The notes: generated by a model from the letters alone, not told the origin. Counted from the stretch's first letter, positions 17,302 to 26,485 are shown. The stretch is 64,000 nucleotides of DNA from Candidatus Nyctobacter psychrophilus (GCA_014305025.1 JACRTY010000005.1:95828-159827); one strand, 5' to 3'. Numbers and translations: made by a program.

Positions 17302-18275
17302 CAGACGCGTGTAGGTTGGGCTTCTTTGGGAACCTCGACCGCGCCGAGGACGCGCTCGAGCACGCGCTCGGCCGTCATTCCTTCCACCTCGGCCTCGGGC
17401 CGCACGATCAAGCGGTGTGGCAACACGAGCGGCGCGACGGCTTTCACGTCGTCCGGCGTTACAAACTCACGATCCGCAAGCGTCGCAGCGGCTTGCGCGG
17501 CGCTCTGTAACGCAAGTGCCGCACGAGGACTGGCGCCAAGCGCGAGATCGGCCGCGGTGCGCGTTCGCGCGACGATCTGTTGAATGTACCCTTGCACCGA
17601 CGGCGCGACATGAACGGCGCGGACCTCACGCTGCGCGGCCACGACATCGGGCGGCGAAGCGACCGGCGTGATGCCGGCCGTCCGCAAATCACGCGCGTCG
17701 AAGCCCGCGGCGCTGCGTGCGAGGAGCGCGCGTTCTTGCGCTTCACTCGGATAGCCCGAGCGTGCCCGTACGAAAAATCGATCCAGTTGCGCTTCGGGCA
17801 GCGGATACGTCCCTTCGAATTCGACCGGATTCTGCGTTGCGCACACGACGAAGAATTCGGGCAACGGCTCGCTGTTGCCGTCGATCGTGACTTGGCGTTC
17901 TTCCATCGCTTCGAGCAAGGCCGATTGCGTTTTGGGCGGCGTCCGATTGATTTCGTCGGCGAGCAGCATCGACGTGAAGATCGGGCCCCGGCGCAGCGAA
18001 AACTGCAAGCTCTGCGGATTGAAGACCGTCGTGCCGACGACGTCGGCCGGCATCAGGTCGGGCGTGAACGCGATGCGCCGAAACGGCGCATCGAGCAACG
18101 CCGCAAACGTCCGCACGAAGAGCGTCTTCGCGGTCCCCGGCACGCCCTCGAGTAGTATGTGACCGCCGCCCAGCAACGCAATGAGAAAACCGTACGATGC
18201 GCTTTCGTTGCCGACGATGACCCGCTCGATCCCGTCCTGTAAGCGGCGGGCGAGATCAGTGGCGCGAGCGGCCAT
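17301..18275 (-). CDS. MoxR-type AAA+ ATPase
   Basis: A 324-residue AAA+ ATPase of the MoxR/RavA clade. It shows Walker A GVPGTAKT, Walker B LLADEINRTPPKTQSALLEAMEERQVTI, sensor CATQNPVEFEGTYPLPEAQLDRF and the C-terminal lid VTPDDVKAVAPLVLPHRL. MoxR proteins act as chaperones that assemble complexes with VWA/DUF58 partners. The frame is open to 18542, but that stretch is the shadow of the upstream gene; ATG 18275 has AAAGGAG about ten bases upstream and is the family-like start (MAARATDLARR). It overlaps the DUF4350 gene by 20 bases. Confidence 0.92.
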   Translation of the reverse strand: MAARATDLARRLQDGIERVIVGNESASYGFLIALLGGGHILLEGVPGTAKTLFVRTFAALLDAPFRRIAFTPDLMPADVVGTTVFNPQSLQFSLRRGPIFTSMLLADEINRTPPKTQSALLEAMEERQVTIDGNSEPLPEFFVVCATQNPVEFEGTYPLPEAQLDRFFVRARSGYPSEAQERALLARSAAGFDARDLRTAGITPVASPPDVVAAQREVRAVHVAPSVQGYIQQIVARTRTAADLALGASPRAALALQSAAQAAATLADREFVTPDDVKAVAPLVLPHRLIVRPEAEVEGMTAERVLERVLGAVEVPKEAQPTRV

Positions 18276-19521
18276 GCGCGGCATACTCCTTTCGAAGCCC
18301 AGCGGCGAGCGCGATGCCGTGCACGAAGCGGCGCTCGCCGCAGGAACGGTCCCCGCATGTTTGCAGCAGCGCTGCGTATGCGTCGCGCGCGGTGCCCGGC
18401 TCGAGCGCCACGAGAACGCGCTCGGGCGCACTGTCTTCGGGTAACCCGAGTGCGCGCGCGATGACGTGCGTCGTCGAGGTGCGGACGGCGGCGAGCGTAT
18501 GTCCATACGCGCGGCCGCGTTGCAAGAGCGCCGCCAGCCCATCGACGAGACCCGCTGGTGACCGTTCGGCCGTGCCGGTGATCTGGAGCGGCGGACCGAG
18601 CCGAATGCCGGCTCCGGCGAGTGCGACGAGCAACGCCAATGCCATAAGCGCGAGCGCGATCAGCAAAAGACGTGGCACGATTTGCCACCAGTGCTGCGCG
18701 GTGACGAAGCCGTGCAGCGCTTCATCGAAGCTGACGTAAGCGCCGGGATGGGCCGGTCGCGCGAGCGCCACGGCAAGCCGTGCGATGTCGCCGTTCGCGA
18801 TGCGTGCGTTCGTGAAGGCACCCTCGTCGAGCACCGCCGTTACCTGGCCGCGCCCGAGCCCATACGAGATGATGAGCGCAGCGCGCCCATCATCGAGCAG
18901 CACGCGAAGCGGCCGCCGTTGCGCGCTCCCACGCTGCGGGGCGACCCAACGGAGACCGCTGCCCATCGTCAGCCGCCGCACGCCCGCGGCGGCAAGTTCC
19001 GCTGCGATGAATGCGCCGTCCGTATGTCTCCGCGGGGCGGCCGTCGCTGGCAGGGCGAGCGCCTTTCGTTCCGCCGGCGGAACCGCAACGGACGCGAAAT
19101 ATAAGAGCCGGCCGCCGCTGCGAATCCAGGTTGCCAGCGCCGCAAGGTCCGCACTCGTCGGTGCCACCGCGCGCGGATCGTAGCCGAGCGGCTGCGCCCA
19201 CACCAGCGTGTCGATGCCGCCATCGAGAAAAGCGGGATGCTGCTCAAAGCGATCGACGTGCGCGCCTTCGCGCGCCAGCAGTTCGTAGTAGGCGCGATAC
19301 CCGCCGCTTGCCGTGTCGTAACTCGAAAACGAGTCGAGCGCTTGCGCCGGCTGCGCTCGGTGACCAAACGTCGACAACGCAACCAGCAGCGCGATCGCAA
19401 CGACGACGATGCTCGTTTCGAGCGGCGGCAGACGACGCAAAGCGGCCAGCGCCCGCACGGCGGGAAGCGCGCCGGGCACGCCGCTGCCAACCTCGATCGC
19501 GGGGCGTTCGACGGAACTCAC
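18256..19521 (-). CDS. DUF4350 domain-containing membrane protein
   Basis: A 421-residue protein with an N-terminal membrane helix (about 34-55, ETSIVVVAIALLVALSTFG), a DUF4350 region (SSYDTASGGYRAYYELLAREGAHVDRFEQHPAFL; TLVWAQPLG; LAALATWIRSGGRLLYFAS), and a second membrane helix near 285-310 followed by a helical cytoplasmic tail. This family is regularly found with MoxR, DUF58 and DUF4129 genes. Its start overlaps the DUF4129 stop by four bases. Molecular function unknown. Confidence 0.85.
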   Translation of the reverse strand: MSSVERPAIEVGSGVPGALPAVRALAALRRLPPLETSIVVVAIALLVALSTFGHRAQPAQALDSFSSYDTASGGYRAYYELLAREGAHVDRFEQHPAFLDGGIDTLVWAQPLGYDPRAVAPTSADLAALATWIRSGGRLLYFASVAVPPAERKALALPATAAPRRHTDGAFIAAELAAAGVRRLTMGSGLRWVAPQRGSAQRRPLRVLLDDGRAALIISYGLGRGQVTAVLDEGAFTNARIANGDIARLAVALARPAHPGAYVSFDEALHGFVTAQHWWQIVPRLLLIALALMALALLVALAGAGIRLGPPLQITGTAERSPAGLVDGLAALLQRGRAYGHTLAAVRTSTTHVIARALGLPEDSAPERVLVALEPGTARDAYAALLQTCGDRSCGERRFVHGIALAAGLRKEYAAHGRSRH

Positions 19522-20228
19522 GCCGGCGCGGCCGCTGGTTCGCCGAGCGCCGGTTCGAGCGCCGCAAGCGCCCGTTCCGCCACCACGGCATCCTCGGCTC
19601 GAGCGGGCGTGGACGCGTAGGCGGCGCGCGCGAAACGGGCGGCCAGTTCGTCGAAGGGAGCGGCTGCGCGCCGTGCGGTGCGGCGTACGAGCCGGCGATA
19701 TTCATCGGTCGTGCGTGAGCCGTCGAATGCGATCACGTCGCGTTCATGAAGCACGGCGAGCGCGGCGGCGAAGAACGCGGTGATCGCGCGCGCGTACTCG
19801 CCCGCGGCAACGGCGGCGCGTCCGACGGCGCGCCACTCATTCGATGTTCGCTCCGTGAGCAGCGCGGTCGCTTGCGGGCCGGCGCCGCGCGTACGCTGCG
19901 GTCGCGCAAATGCGAGCCCTAAGCGCACGAAGGCAACGGCCAGCGCCGCAAGCGCAAGCACGACGAGCACCACGCCGGCCACGCTGCCGATGCCGCGTGA
20001 CGCAGCCAGCGCGCTTGCGAACGGATGAAAGAGTGGGTGCAGCACGTGCGCAACGAACCACGACCACAAAACCTCCCACGGCGAACGCCCGGGGGCAGCG
20101 TGCGTGGTGCGCACGCTGCTGCGAAAGGCCGGCTGCGCCAGCACCGAGCGCACCACGACATCCGGATCGCCGCGCGGTTCACCCAAACCGATAGGGCGTA
20201 ACATTTCGGATGGCGACGTTCGGTTCAA
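19518..20228 (-). CDS. DUF4129 domain-containing membrane protein
   Basis: A 236-residue protein with a membrane helix at about 80-105 (VAGVVLVVLALAALAVAFVRLGLAF) and the C-terminal DUF4129 domain (WRAVGRAAVAAGEYARAITAFFAAALAVLHERDVIAFDGSRTTDEYRRLVRR). The domain occurs next to MoxR/DUF58 genes and in some transglutaminase-like proteins. The first 17 residues (MNRTSPSEMLRPIGLGE) closely echo the start of the next upstream protein (MNVTSAPEVLRPLSLGE), which hints at a short local duplication. Overlaps its upstream neighbour by four bases. Confidence 0.82.
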   Translation of the reverse strand: MNRTSPSEMLRPIGLGEPRGDPDVVVRSVLAQPAFRSSVRTTHAAPGRSPWEVLWSWFVAHVLHPLFHPFASALAASRGIGSVAGVVLVVLALAALAVAFVRLGLAFARPQRTRGAGPQATALLTERTSNEWRAVGRAAVAAGEYARAITAFFAAALAVLHERDVIAFDGSRTTDEYRRLVRRTARRAAAPFDELAARFARAAYASTPARAEDAVVAERALAALEPALGEPAAAPA

Positions 20229-21202
20229 GCGTCGGCCAACGGTGCTGCCTGCTGCGCCGCAACCTGCAGGTCGAGGCCTTCTTCACGCACGCGCAGATCG
20301 AAATAAAAGATTGCGAAGAACGCGCTCAGGAACGTGACGACGGCAATCCGCAACAGCAGCGTGTAGACGGCCGACACGACCGGACTGTGCACGAGCCCGA
20401 CGATGAGGGCGTTGCCGACGGCGCTGGCGACGAAGACGCCGAGCGAAATCGCGAAGTATGCCGAGCCGACGAATAGGGCCCGTCGCAAACCGACGCGCCC
20501 GAGCACGCGAGCAATTCCCACGCTGAACGCTCGCAGTGCGGGAGCATGCTCGACGACGCACGTGAAATACGATGTTTCGAGCGCCAGCAGGAAGATGACG
20601 GCGACCGCAATGACAGCGAGGAAGGCCCCCAGACCGACGACTGTAGCGAGGGCAATTCCGACGCCGTGGGCCGCCATCGCCAAGAACGCGACACCAAGAA
20701 TGAGGACAAAAAGGACGATCGTAACGACGACGTACAGCCCGATGCCCGCACCGAGGTACAAGAAATTCAACCCGATGAGCGGCAGCCAACGTTCGAGCGC
20801 GACGCGGTAGGCCTGCCCGAACGTCGGCCGGCTGCCGAGATAGAAGGCGCTCGTACTTTGGATCAGCGCCGCGAGCGGCAGCGGTGCAATCAGGAAGTTG
20901 GCCAGCAGCAAGAGTGCGAGGGACGGAGTGAACACCGGGTAATGGGCCAGGATCGCGGAGAGGGCCGTCGGATCGAGCGGCCGGCCGCCGACGGTTTGGA
21001 TGCGAATCATTTGACCTACGATAGCGAACGTCTTCTGCAGATCTCGCGTGGCGAAATACTGAGCGAATCCGTACGGGACGGCGAACACGGCGTACAGCGA
21101 TGCGAGCGGCAGGAAGAAGCGCACGCACAAAGTCACCCCGCGGTCGAGCAGTTCCCCTAAACTCAAGGGACGCAGAACTTCGGGCGCCGACGTAACGTTC
21201 AA
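20225..21202 (-). CDS. Polytopic membrane protein of the DUF4013/GDPD-membrane-domain type
   Basis: A 325-residue protein with about six membrane helices. The start LRPLSLGELLDRGVTLCVRFFLPLASLYAVFAVPYG matches the LGE(I/L)LDxxxxLxRxxF motif of glycerophosphodiester phosphodiesterase membrane-domain-like proteins. Helix pairs rich in Gly/Ala/Val follow (LLLLANFLIAPLPLAALIQSTSAFYLG; LYVVVTIVLFVLILGVAFLAMAAHGVGIALATVVGLGAFL). It is the first gene of the MoxR operon, so it may set its expression; no enzymatic motif is visible. Confidence 0.75.
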   Translation of the reverse strand: MNVTSAPEVLRPLSLGELLDRGVTLCVRFFLPLASLYAVFAVPYGFAQYFATRDLQKTFAIVGQMIRIQTVGGRPLDPTALSAILAHYPVFTPSLALLLLANFLIAPLPLAALIQSTSAFYLGSRPTFGQAYRVALERWLPLIGLNFLYLGAGIGLYVVVTIVLFVLILGVAFLAMAAHGVGIALATVVGLGAFLAVIAVAVIFLLALETSYFTCVVEHAPALRAFSVGIARVLGRVGLRRALFVGSAYFAISLGVFVASAVGNALIVGLVHSPVVSAVYTLLLRIAVVTFLSAFFAIFYFDLRVREEGLDLQVAAQQAAPLADA

Positions 21203-21240
21203 GCGCTATTTCCTCGATCGACAACGAAAGGGAACCGGAG

Positions 21241-21945
21241 ATGGTACGCCGAGTGATTTCGGCGATGGAGGTAGGCTCCCCGCTCGGACGGATCACGCGC
21301 TTGTGGCGTTACCCCGTGAAGAGTTTGCGTCCCGAAGCACTGCAACGTGCCACCGTCGTCAACGATGGCCTAGCCGGTGACCGGCAGCGCGCGCTCATCG
21401 TATCGAATCGCCAGCACGCGCGCTACGGCAAGCCGTACCGCGGAAAAGAACATCACCTCCTGCACACGACCGACAACGTCGGCGAGGCGCGGCGTTGGGG
21501 CAGCGCGCGCGGCGTCGTCCTTGAAACCAGGGACGGCGGGCCCTTCTTCGATGCCGCGCCGGTCTCCATTCTCATCGACACGTGGCTTGTGCAAGCCGAG
21601 CACATCACCGGGATGCCGCTGGATCCGCAGCGCTTCCGGCCGAACCTCTTCGTTCGCGCCGATGCCTCGTTCGTCGCAACCGAAGGTGAACTCATCGGCG
21701 CTACGCTCGAGGCCGGAAGCGTGCGGCTGCGCGTGCGTGCGCCGATCGAACGTTGCGTCACGATCACGTACGATGTCGAAACGGGCACGCCGATGCCCCA
21801 GGTGCTGAGCGAGCTTGCACGCAAGCGGGCGACGACGCTCGGCGTCTACTGCGACGTACTGCGGGCCGGCACGCTTGGACTTGGGGATTCGCTCAACCGT
21901 TTGCCGGACGTTGCCGAACTTCGGCCGCGGCATGATTCAGCGTAG
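21241..21945 (+). CDS. MOSC domain-containing protein
   Basis: A 234-residue protein with an N-terminal MOSC beta-barrel (LGRITRLWRYPVKSLRPEALQRATVVNDGLAGDRQRALI) and a C-terminal MOSC domain (RFRPNLFVRADASF; VRAPIERCVTITYDVETG; LGVYCDVLRAGTLGLGD). The cysteine in ERCV is the conserved one used in molybdenum-cofactor sulfurtransferases and related reductases. The substrate is unknown. The start could be ATG 21241 or ATG 21265, which is preceded by a purine-rich stretch. It diverges from the MoxR operon. Confidence 0.88.
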   Translation: MVRRVISAMEVGSPLGRITRLWRYPVKSLRPEALQRATVVNDGLAGDRQRALIVSNRQHARYGKPYRGKEHHLLHTTDNVGEARRWGSARGVVLETRDGGPFFDAAPVSILIDTWLVQAEHITGMPLDPQRFRPNLFVRADASFVATEGELIGATLEAGSVRLRVRAPIERCVTITYDVETGTPMPQVLSELARKRATTLGVYCDVLRAGTLGLGDSLNRLPDVAELRPRHDSA

Positions 21946-21977
21946 CCCATCGTCCACGTCGGGCGCAGCCCAACCTC

Positions 21978-22583
21978 TTACGACAGCGTCCGGCGACCCT
22001 CGAGCGCTTTCGCCAGCGTGACTTCGTCGGCATAGTCGAGGTCGCCGCCGATCGGCAAGCCGTACGCCAGGCGCGTCACGCGCACGCCGCTCGGCGCGAT
22101 CAAGCGCGCGAGGTAGAGCGCCGTCGCTTCGCCTTCCGCATTAGGGTTGGTCGCAATGATCAGTTCATCGGGTCCTTCGGCGGCAAGGCGTTCGATCAAC
22201 TCCTTGATGCGCAGTTGCGCCGCCCCGATGCCGTCCATCGGTGATATGAGCCCGCCGAGAACGTGGTACCGGCCGCGATAGGCGCCCGTGCGTTCGAGCG
22301 CATAAATGTCTTTCGCTTCGGCGACCGCGCACAACAGCGTCGCATCCCGGCGGCCATCGCTGCAGAGCGCACACGGGTCGTCCTCGGTGAGCGCAAAGCA
22401 GTGCGAGCACAGTTGGATGCGGTCCTTGACCGCGAGGATCGCTTCGGCCAGCGACTGCGCTTCCGAGCGCGGCCGGTTCAGCAGATGAAAGACCAGCCGC
22501 GCAGCGGTTTTGGGACCGACCGTCGGCAACTTCGAGAACTCGTTGATCAGGCTTTGGACGGGGCCTGCAAGCGCGCTCGTCAG
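21978..22583 (-). CDS. recR: Recombination mediator RecR, probable CTG start
   Basis: RecR works with RecF/RecO to load RecA at gaps. Visible are the helix-hairpin-helix LPTVGPKTAARLVFHLL, the four-cysteine zinc finger CSHCFALTEDDPCALC, and the Toprim segment VAEAKDIYALERTGAYRGRYHVLGGLISPMDGIG. The only standard start, TTG at 22529, would truncate the first helix and begin inside the HhH. The frame is open upstream and LTSALAGPVQSLINEFSKLPTVGPK aligns with the usual RecR N-terminus, with CTG at 22583 where Met is expected. It follows ybaB by 25 bases. Confidence 0.9.
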   Translation of the reverse strand: MTSALAGPVQSLINEFSKLPTVGPKTAARLVFHLLNRPRSEAQSLAEAILAVKDRIQLCSHCFALTEDDPCALCSDGRRDATLLCAVAEAKDIYALERTGAYRGRYHVLGGLISPMDGIGAAQLRIKELIERLAAEGPDELIIATNPNAEGEATALYLARLIAPSGVRVTRLAYGLPIGGDLDYADEVTLAKALEGRRTLS

Positions 22584-22608
22584 CGGCCGGACCGCACGAT
22601 CGGACGTT

Positions 22609-22917
22609 TCACGTCAGGCCGGGGATGCGCATCCCGCCGGTCAGCGAACTCATGCGGCGGCTCGATGCCTCCTGCGCTTTGGTGGCGGCGTCGTTGATCG
22701 CGACGACGAGCAGGTCTTCGAGCGTTTCCGCATCGTCGGGATCGATCGCTTCCTTGGCGAGCTTGACCGCTTTGACGCGATTGTCGCAGGTCATCTCGAC
22801 CGTCACCGCGTTGCCGCCCGCGCTGCCGCTGACGATGGTCGCCGCGAGTTCGTCCTGCGCGCGCGCCATCTCGGCTTGCATCTTCTTCATCTGCGCCATC
22901 ATCTGCGCTTGGTTCAT
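22609..22917 (-). CDS. ybaB: YbaB/EbfC nucleoid-associated protein
   Basis: A 102-residue YbaB/EbfC protein, normal in length. It starts with the long alpha-helix MNQAQMMAQMKKMQAEMARAQDELAA, followed by the beta-hairpin GSAGGNAVTVEMTCDNRVKAVKLAKEAI and a C-terminal helix. Homodimers bind DNA. It lies between dnaX and recR, the classical arrangement; the ATGA overlap with dnaX indicates coupling. Confidence 0.95.
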   Translation of the reverse strand: MNQAQMMAQMKKMQAEMARAQDELAATIVSGSAGGNAVTVEMTCDNRVKAVKLAKEAIDPDDAETLEDLLVVAINDAATKAQEASSRRMSSLTGGMRIPGLT

Positions 22918-24581
22918 CGTCTCTCCGTTCCGCCCAATTTTTGGCGAGCGTAGGCCAGCAGATCGGCTTCACCGTTACTCGTGATCTCGCTCGCATCGCT
23001 CGGGGTCCGCTCGACGGTCGCGGTTCGCGCGGCATTCGGCGTCCGCTCGGTGGAGGCCGCCCGCGGCGGGCGCGGCGCTGCGCCGCCACGCGTGCGAAAG
23101 ACAATCCGTAACGGCACCCCGAGCACGTCACCGACGGCGCGTTCGAGAATCGGCAACCGCTCGCGCATCAAGCTTTCCTGCAAGGCGTCGACCACGCCGA
23201 TGACCAGCGCCTTGCCCTCCAGTGAATCGACGGTCGCCTGCGCCAGCATGCCGCGCATCGGCTTGTACCGTTCCTCGGCGCGCAGCCGAATTTGCTCCCA
23301 CAGAGAGCGCACCTGCTGAAGGCTCGGCGGCGGCGGCGAAGCACTCGGCGGCGCTGGCGGATTCTGCTGAGTAGGGGCTGCGGCCCCAGGCGCCGCCGAA
23401 GCGGTGGGCACCTGCGGGGGAGCGGTATTCGACGGTGGGGCGGTGGGGCGACCACCGGCTTCCAACAGCGCCACGCGCGTCGCTAGGGCCTCCAGGCTCG
23501 GATCTTCCGACTGCACGGCCAGGCGCAAGACGGCCGTCTCCAACTCGAGCCGCGGATTGCCCGAACCGCGACCCGCGGCAAGTGCGTCGCTCAGCAGCCG
23601 CAGCCCGCGCACGACTTTCGGCTGTGCGACGCTTCCGGCCAGCGCGACGACTGCGCCGGCGTCGGAGTCCGAGAGGTCGCGGGCGAGCAGGTCGGCGTCG
23701 ATGCGGGCGACGAGCAGGTTGCGGTATTCGGCCACCGCGCTGCGAATGAGTCCGGTCATGTCGGCACCGGCATCGCTTGCCTCGTCGACGATGCCCAGCG
23801 CCGCGGCGGCATCGCCGCGCAGCACCGCTTCGACCAGCGTCCGAGCGTACTGACGCCCGGTCGCACCGAACGCCGCTTCCACCGTCGTCGCATCGATGGA
23901 ACCCTGTGCATAGGCGGCAACTTGTTCGAGCATCGTCAACGCGTCGCGCAGTCCGCCGTCGGCCCGATAGGCAATGGCAGCGAGCGCGTCGTCGCCGATC
24001 GGGATGCCCTCCGCAGCGGCGATCTCGCGCATGCGCGCGATCATCACGGCGATCGGAATCCGCCGGAACGCATAGCGTTGACAGCGGGAGAGGATCGTGG
24101 GCGGCAGCGCTTCGGGTGCGGTCGTCGCCAGGATGAACACCGCATGCGGCGGCGGCTCTTCGAGCGTTTTGAGAAAGGCGTTGGCCCCTTCGCGGGTCAG
24201 CATGTGCGCCTCGTCGATGATGAACACTTTCATCCGCATCGACGCCGGGGCAAACTTCACCGACTCACGCAGTGCGCGGATCTCCTCGATGCCGCGATTG
24301 GACGCGGCGTCGACCTCCACGACGTCCAAAGCCGTGCCCGTCAAGATTGCGCGGCAATTTTCACAGGTGTTGTCGGGGTCGGGCGTCGGGCCGAGCACGC
24401 AGTCGATGCAGCGCGCCAAAATCTTGGCCGCCGACGTTTTCCCGCTCCCCCGCGGACCGGAGAAGAGATACGCGTGCGCCAGTTTTCCACCGGCGAGTGC
24501 GGAACGCAGGGTGCGTACCACCGCGTCTTGTCCGACCAAGCCGGTGAATGTGAGCGGACGCCACGTCCGATACAACGACAC
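22914..24581 (-). CDS. dnaX: DNA polymerase III subunit gamma/tau
   Basis: A 555-residue clamp-loader ATPase. It begins MSLYRTWRPLTFTGLVGQDAVVRTL, has Walker A GPRGSGKTSAAKIL, a four-cysteine zinc module (CIDCVLGPTPDPDNTCENC), Walker B IIDEAHML, and sensor 1 ATTAPEALPPTILSRCQRY. A Pro/Ala-rich linker at about 380-425 leads to a C-terminal domain resembling the DnaX tau region (LWEQIRLRAEERYKPMRGMLAQA). GTG start. First gene of dnaX-ybaB-recR. Confidence 0.96.
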   Translation of the reverse strand: MSLYRTWRPLTFTGLVGQDAVVRTLRSALAGGKLAHAYLFSGPRGSGKTSAAKILARCIDCVLGPTPDPDNTCENCRAILTGTALDVVEVDAASNRGIEEIRALRESVKFAPASMRMKVFIIDEAHMLTREGANAFLKTLEEPPPHAVFILATTAPEALPPTILSRCQRYAFRRIPIAVMIARMREIAAAEGIPIGDDALAAIAYRADGGLRDALTMLEQVAAYAQGSIDATTVEAAFGATGRQYARTLVEAVLRGDAAAALGIVDEASDAGADMTGLIRSAVAEYRNLLVARIDADLLARDLSDSDAGAVVALAGSVAQPKVVRGLRLLSDALAAGRGSGNPRLELETAVLRLAVQSEDPSLEALATRVALLEAGGRPTAPPSNTAPPQVPTASAAPGAAAPTQQNPPAPPSASPPPPSLQQVRSLWEQIRLRAEERYKPMRGMLAQATVDSLEGKALVIGVVDALQESLMRERLPILERAVGDVLGVPLRIVFRTRGGAAPRPPRAASTERTPNAARTATVERTPSDASEITSNGEADLLAYARQKLGGTERR

Positions 24582-24832
24582 CCCGTCGGTTTCGCGCCGC
24601 GCGCGAGCGCGCCCCTGTTTTGAGAAACAACGCGACGGGTATCCTCGTTACTGCAGTGTCGGTCTTTGCTTTATGAAGCCCGCCTGCTGCCGTGCCTCGC
24701 GCACGGTTATGAAGTTGGAGACGCTGATGTATCGGTGCGAGCAGCATAGGGCCGAAGTGGGTTTTGCGCCTGCGGCCGTAGCGACCACGCCATGCGGCCA
24801 ATGAGAGTCTCCCTCGGGAGATGAGGGACGGA
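24582..24832. other. Divergent intergenic region between dnaX and recQ
   Basis: The 251 bases separate divergent dnaX and recQ and should hold both promoters. I see no SRP RNA here, although ffs is often near dnaX. A perfect hairpin, TCTCCC/GGGAGA with a two-base loop, at 24808-24821 overlaps the first possible recQ ATG (24821), and could occlude it. A 31-codon frame (ATG near 24710, ending at 24804) lacks a convincing ribosome site. Confidence 0.4.
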
Positions 24833-26485
24833 ATGCCTCTCATGTCGGCAGAGCGCATTCTTGCAGAGCTGCAGGAGCGCTTCGGATTCGCGGCGTTCAA
24901 CCCGGGCCAGGAGGAAGTCGTCGAACGCGTGCTGCGCGGCCAAAATACGCTCGCGATCCTGGCAACCGGCGCAGGAAAGAGCCTGTGCTATCAGTTGCCT
25001 GCGTTGATGATGGAGGGCACGACCGTCGTCGTCAGCCCGCTGATCGCGCTGATGAAAGATCAACTCGACATGCTCGAGGAACGCGGTTTCACCGACAACG
25101 TCGCGTTCAATTCGACGCTCGGTGAAGAGCAAGAGGTTGCGGCGCGGGCTCGCATCGCGAGCGGCGGCCTGAAGATCGTTTTCGTCACGCCCGAGAAGCT
25201 CGAGGACCAGTCGTTCGTCGCGCTACTCAAAACCGTCCGCATCCCGCTCTTCGTCGTCGATGAAGCGCACTGCATCAGCCAATGGGGGCACGACTTTCGG
25301 CCCGCATACCTCGCCTTGGGCGGCATCATCAAGGGGCTGGGCCAGCCGACGGTCCTGGCGCTGACGGCGACCGCCACGCCCGCCGTCCGGGAAGACATTC
25401 TCGCCCAGCTCGACATCCTCGACGCGGAGACCGTCGTCAAAGGCTTCGACCGGCCCAATCTGCGTTACGAAGTCATTCGCGGCGAAAGCGAAGCGGCGAA
25501 ACTGAAAAGCCTGCGCGGTCTCTTCGAGAACGGCCTCGACGGTACCGGGATCATTTACACGGCGACCATCAAGAACGCACTGGAAGTTCAACGTTACCTT
25601 CACGACAATCTCGACTTGCCCGCCGCCGTCTACCATTCGAAACTGCAGAAGCACGATCGCGTATCGGTGCACGAATTGTTCATGTCCGAAGCGATTCGCG
25701 CCGTCGTAGCGACCAATGCTTTCGGCCTGGGCATCGACAAGCCCAACATCCGGTTCGTCGTCCATTACGATCTGCCGGGGTCGATCGAAGCGTACACGCA
25801 AGAGGCCGGGCGGGCCGGGCGCGACGGCAATCTGTCGCGCTGCGTTCTGCTGTATCGCATGAGCGACACGCGCGTGCAGAACTACTTTCTCACCGGCAAG
25901 TATCCCGACATCGAGGACGTTCAGAAGGTGTTCGGAACGCTCGAATATTTCGGCGGCCAAGAGGATGGCGTGTCGCTCGCGGACTTGCGCAAGATCTCGC
26001 AGCTGCCGCTGACCAAGCTCAAAGTGGTGCTCGCGCTGCTCAAGAAAGCCGGTTTCATCGAGATGCGCGCCCGCTCACGGTACGGGCTGACAGCCGATGC
26101 GCTGCGCAACCGTCACTTGGTGCTCAACTTAACCAATTACGACACGAAGAAGTCGTACGACCAAAGCAAGCTCGCGATGATGCTGCAGTACGCCGAAACG
26201 CGCGGCTGCCGCCGCAAATTCATCCTCAACTATTTCGGCGAGGAATTCGAACGCGGCAACTGCGGCGCATGCGACAATTGCCTGCATGCGGCTGCTCCCG
26301 CGAGAGCCGCCGATGCCAAGGTCACCAGCGGCTACCGCATCTCCGACGTCGTCACGCATCCGAAGTTCGGGCAAGGCACGGTCGAGAGGGCGGAGAAGGA
26401 CCTCATAACGGTCTTGTTTCCGAGCGTCGGATACAAGACGCTGCTCGCTTCCGCCGTTGCGCGCGAGGCACAGATCGCCTTTTAG
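24833..26485 (+). CDS. recQ: ATP-dependent DNA helicase RecQ with UvrD/PcrA-like C-terminal domain
   Basis: A superfamily 2 helicase. Motif I TGAGKS, motif II DEAH, the aromatic loop CISQWGHDFRPAY, motif V/VI (ATNAFGLGIDKPNIRFVVHYDLP; QEAGRAGRDG) and the RQC zinc-binding cysteines (CRRKFILNYFGEEFERGNCGACDNC) are all present. Instead of an HRDC domain, the last 50 residues (ISDVVTHPKFGQGTVERAEKDLITVLFPSVGYKTLL) match the small Tudor-like domain at the C-terminus of UvrD/PcrA. I chose ATG 24833 because GAGGGA lies four bases before it; ATG 24821 abuts its Shine-Dalgarno and lies in a hairpin. Confidence 0.93.
   Translation: MPLMSAERILAELQERFGFAAFNPGQEEVVERVLRGQNTLAILATGAGKSLCYQLPALMMEGTTVVVSPLIALMKDQLDMLEERGFTDNVAFNSTLGEEQEVAARARIASGGLKIVFVTPEKLEDQSFVALLKTVRIPLFVVDEAHCISQWGHDFRPAYLALGGIIKGLGQPTVLALTATATPAVREDILAQLDILDAETVVKGFDRPNLRYEVIRGESEAAKLKSLRGLFENGLDGTGIIYTATIKNALEVQRYLHDNLDLPAAVYHSKLQKHDRVSVHELFMSEAIRAVVATNAFGLGIDKPNIRFVVHYDLPGSIEAYTQEAGRAGRDGNLSRCVLLYRMSDTRVQNYFLTGKYPDIEDVQKVFGTLEYFGGQEDGVSLADLRKISQLPLTKLKVVLALLKKAGFIEMRARSRYGLTADALRNRHLVLNLTNYDTKKSYDQSKLAMMLQYAETRGCRRKFILNYFGEEFERGNCGACDNCLHAAAPARAADAKVTSGYRISDVVTHPKFGQGTVERAEKDLITVLFPSVGYKTLLASAVAREAQIAF

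Noticed and set aside
24582..24820. SRP RNA or tRNA near dnaX
   Set aside because: The conserved SRP apical loop and any T-loop/acceptor pairing are missing on both strands.
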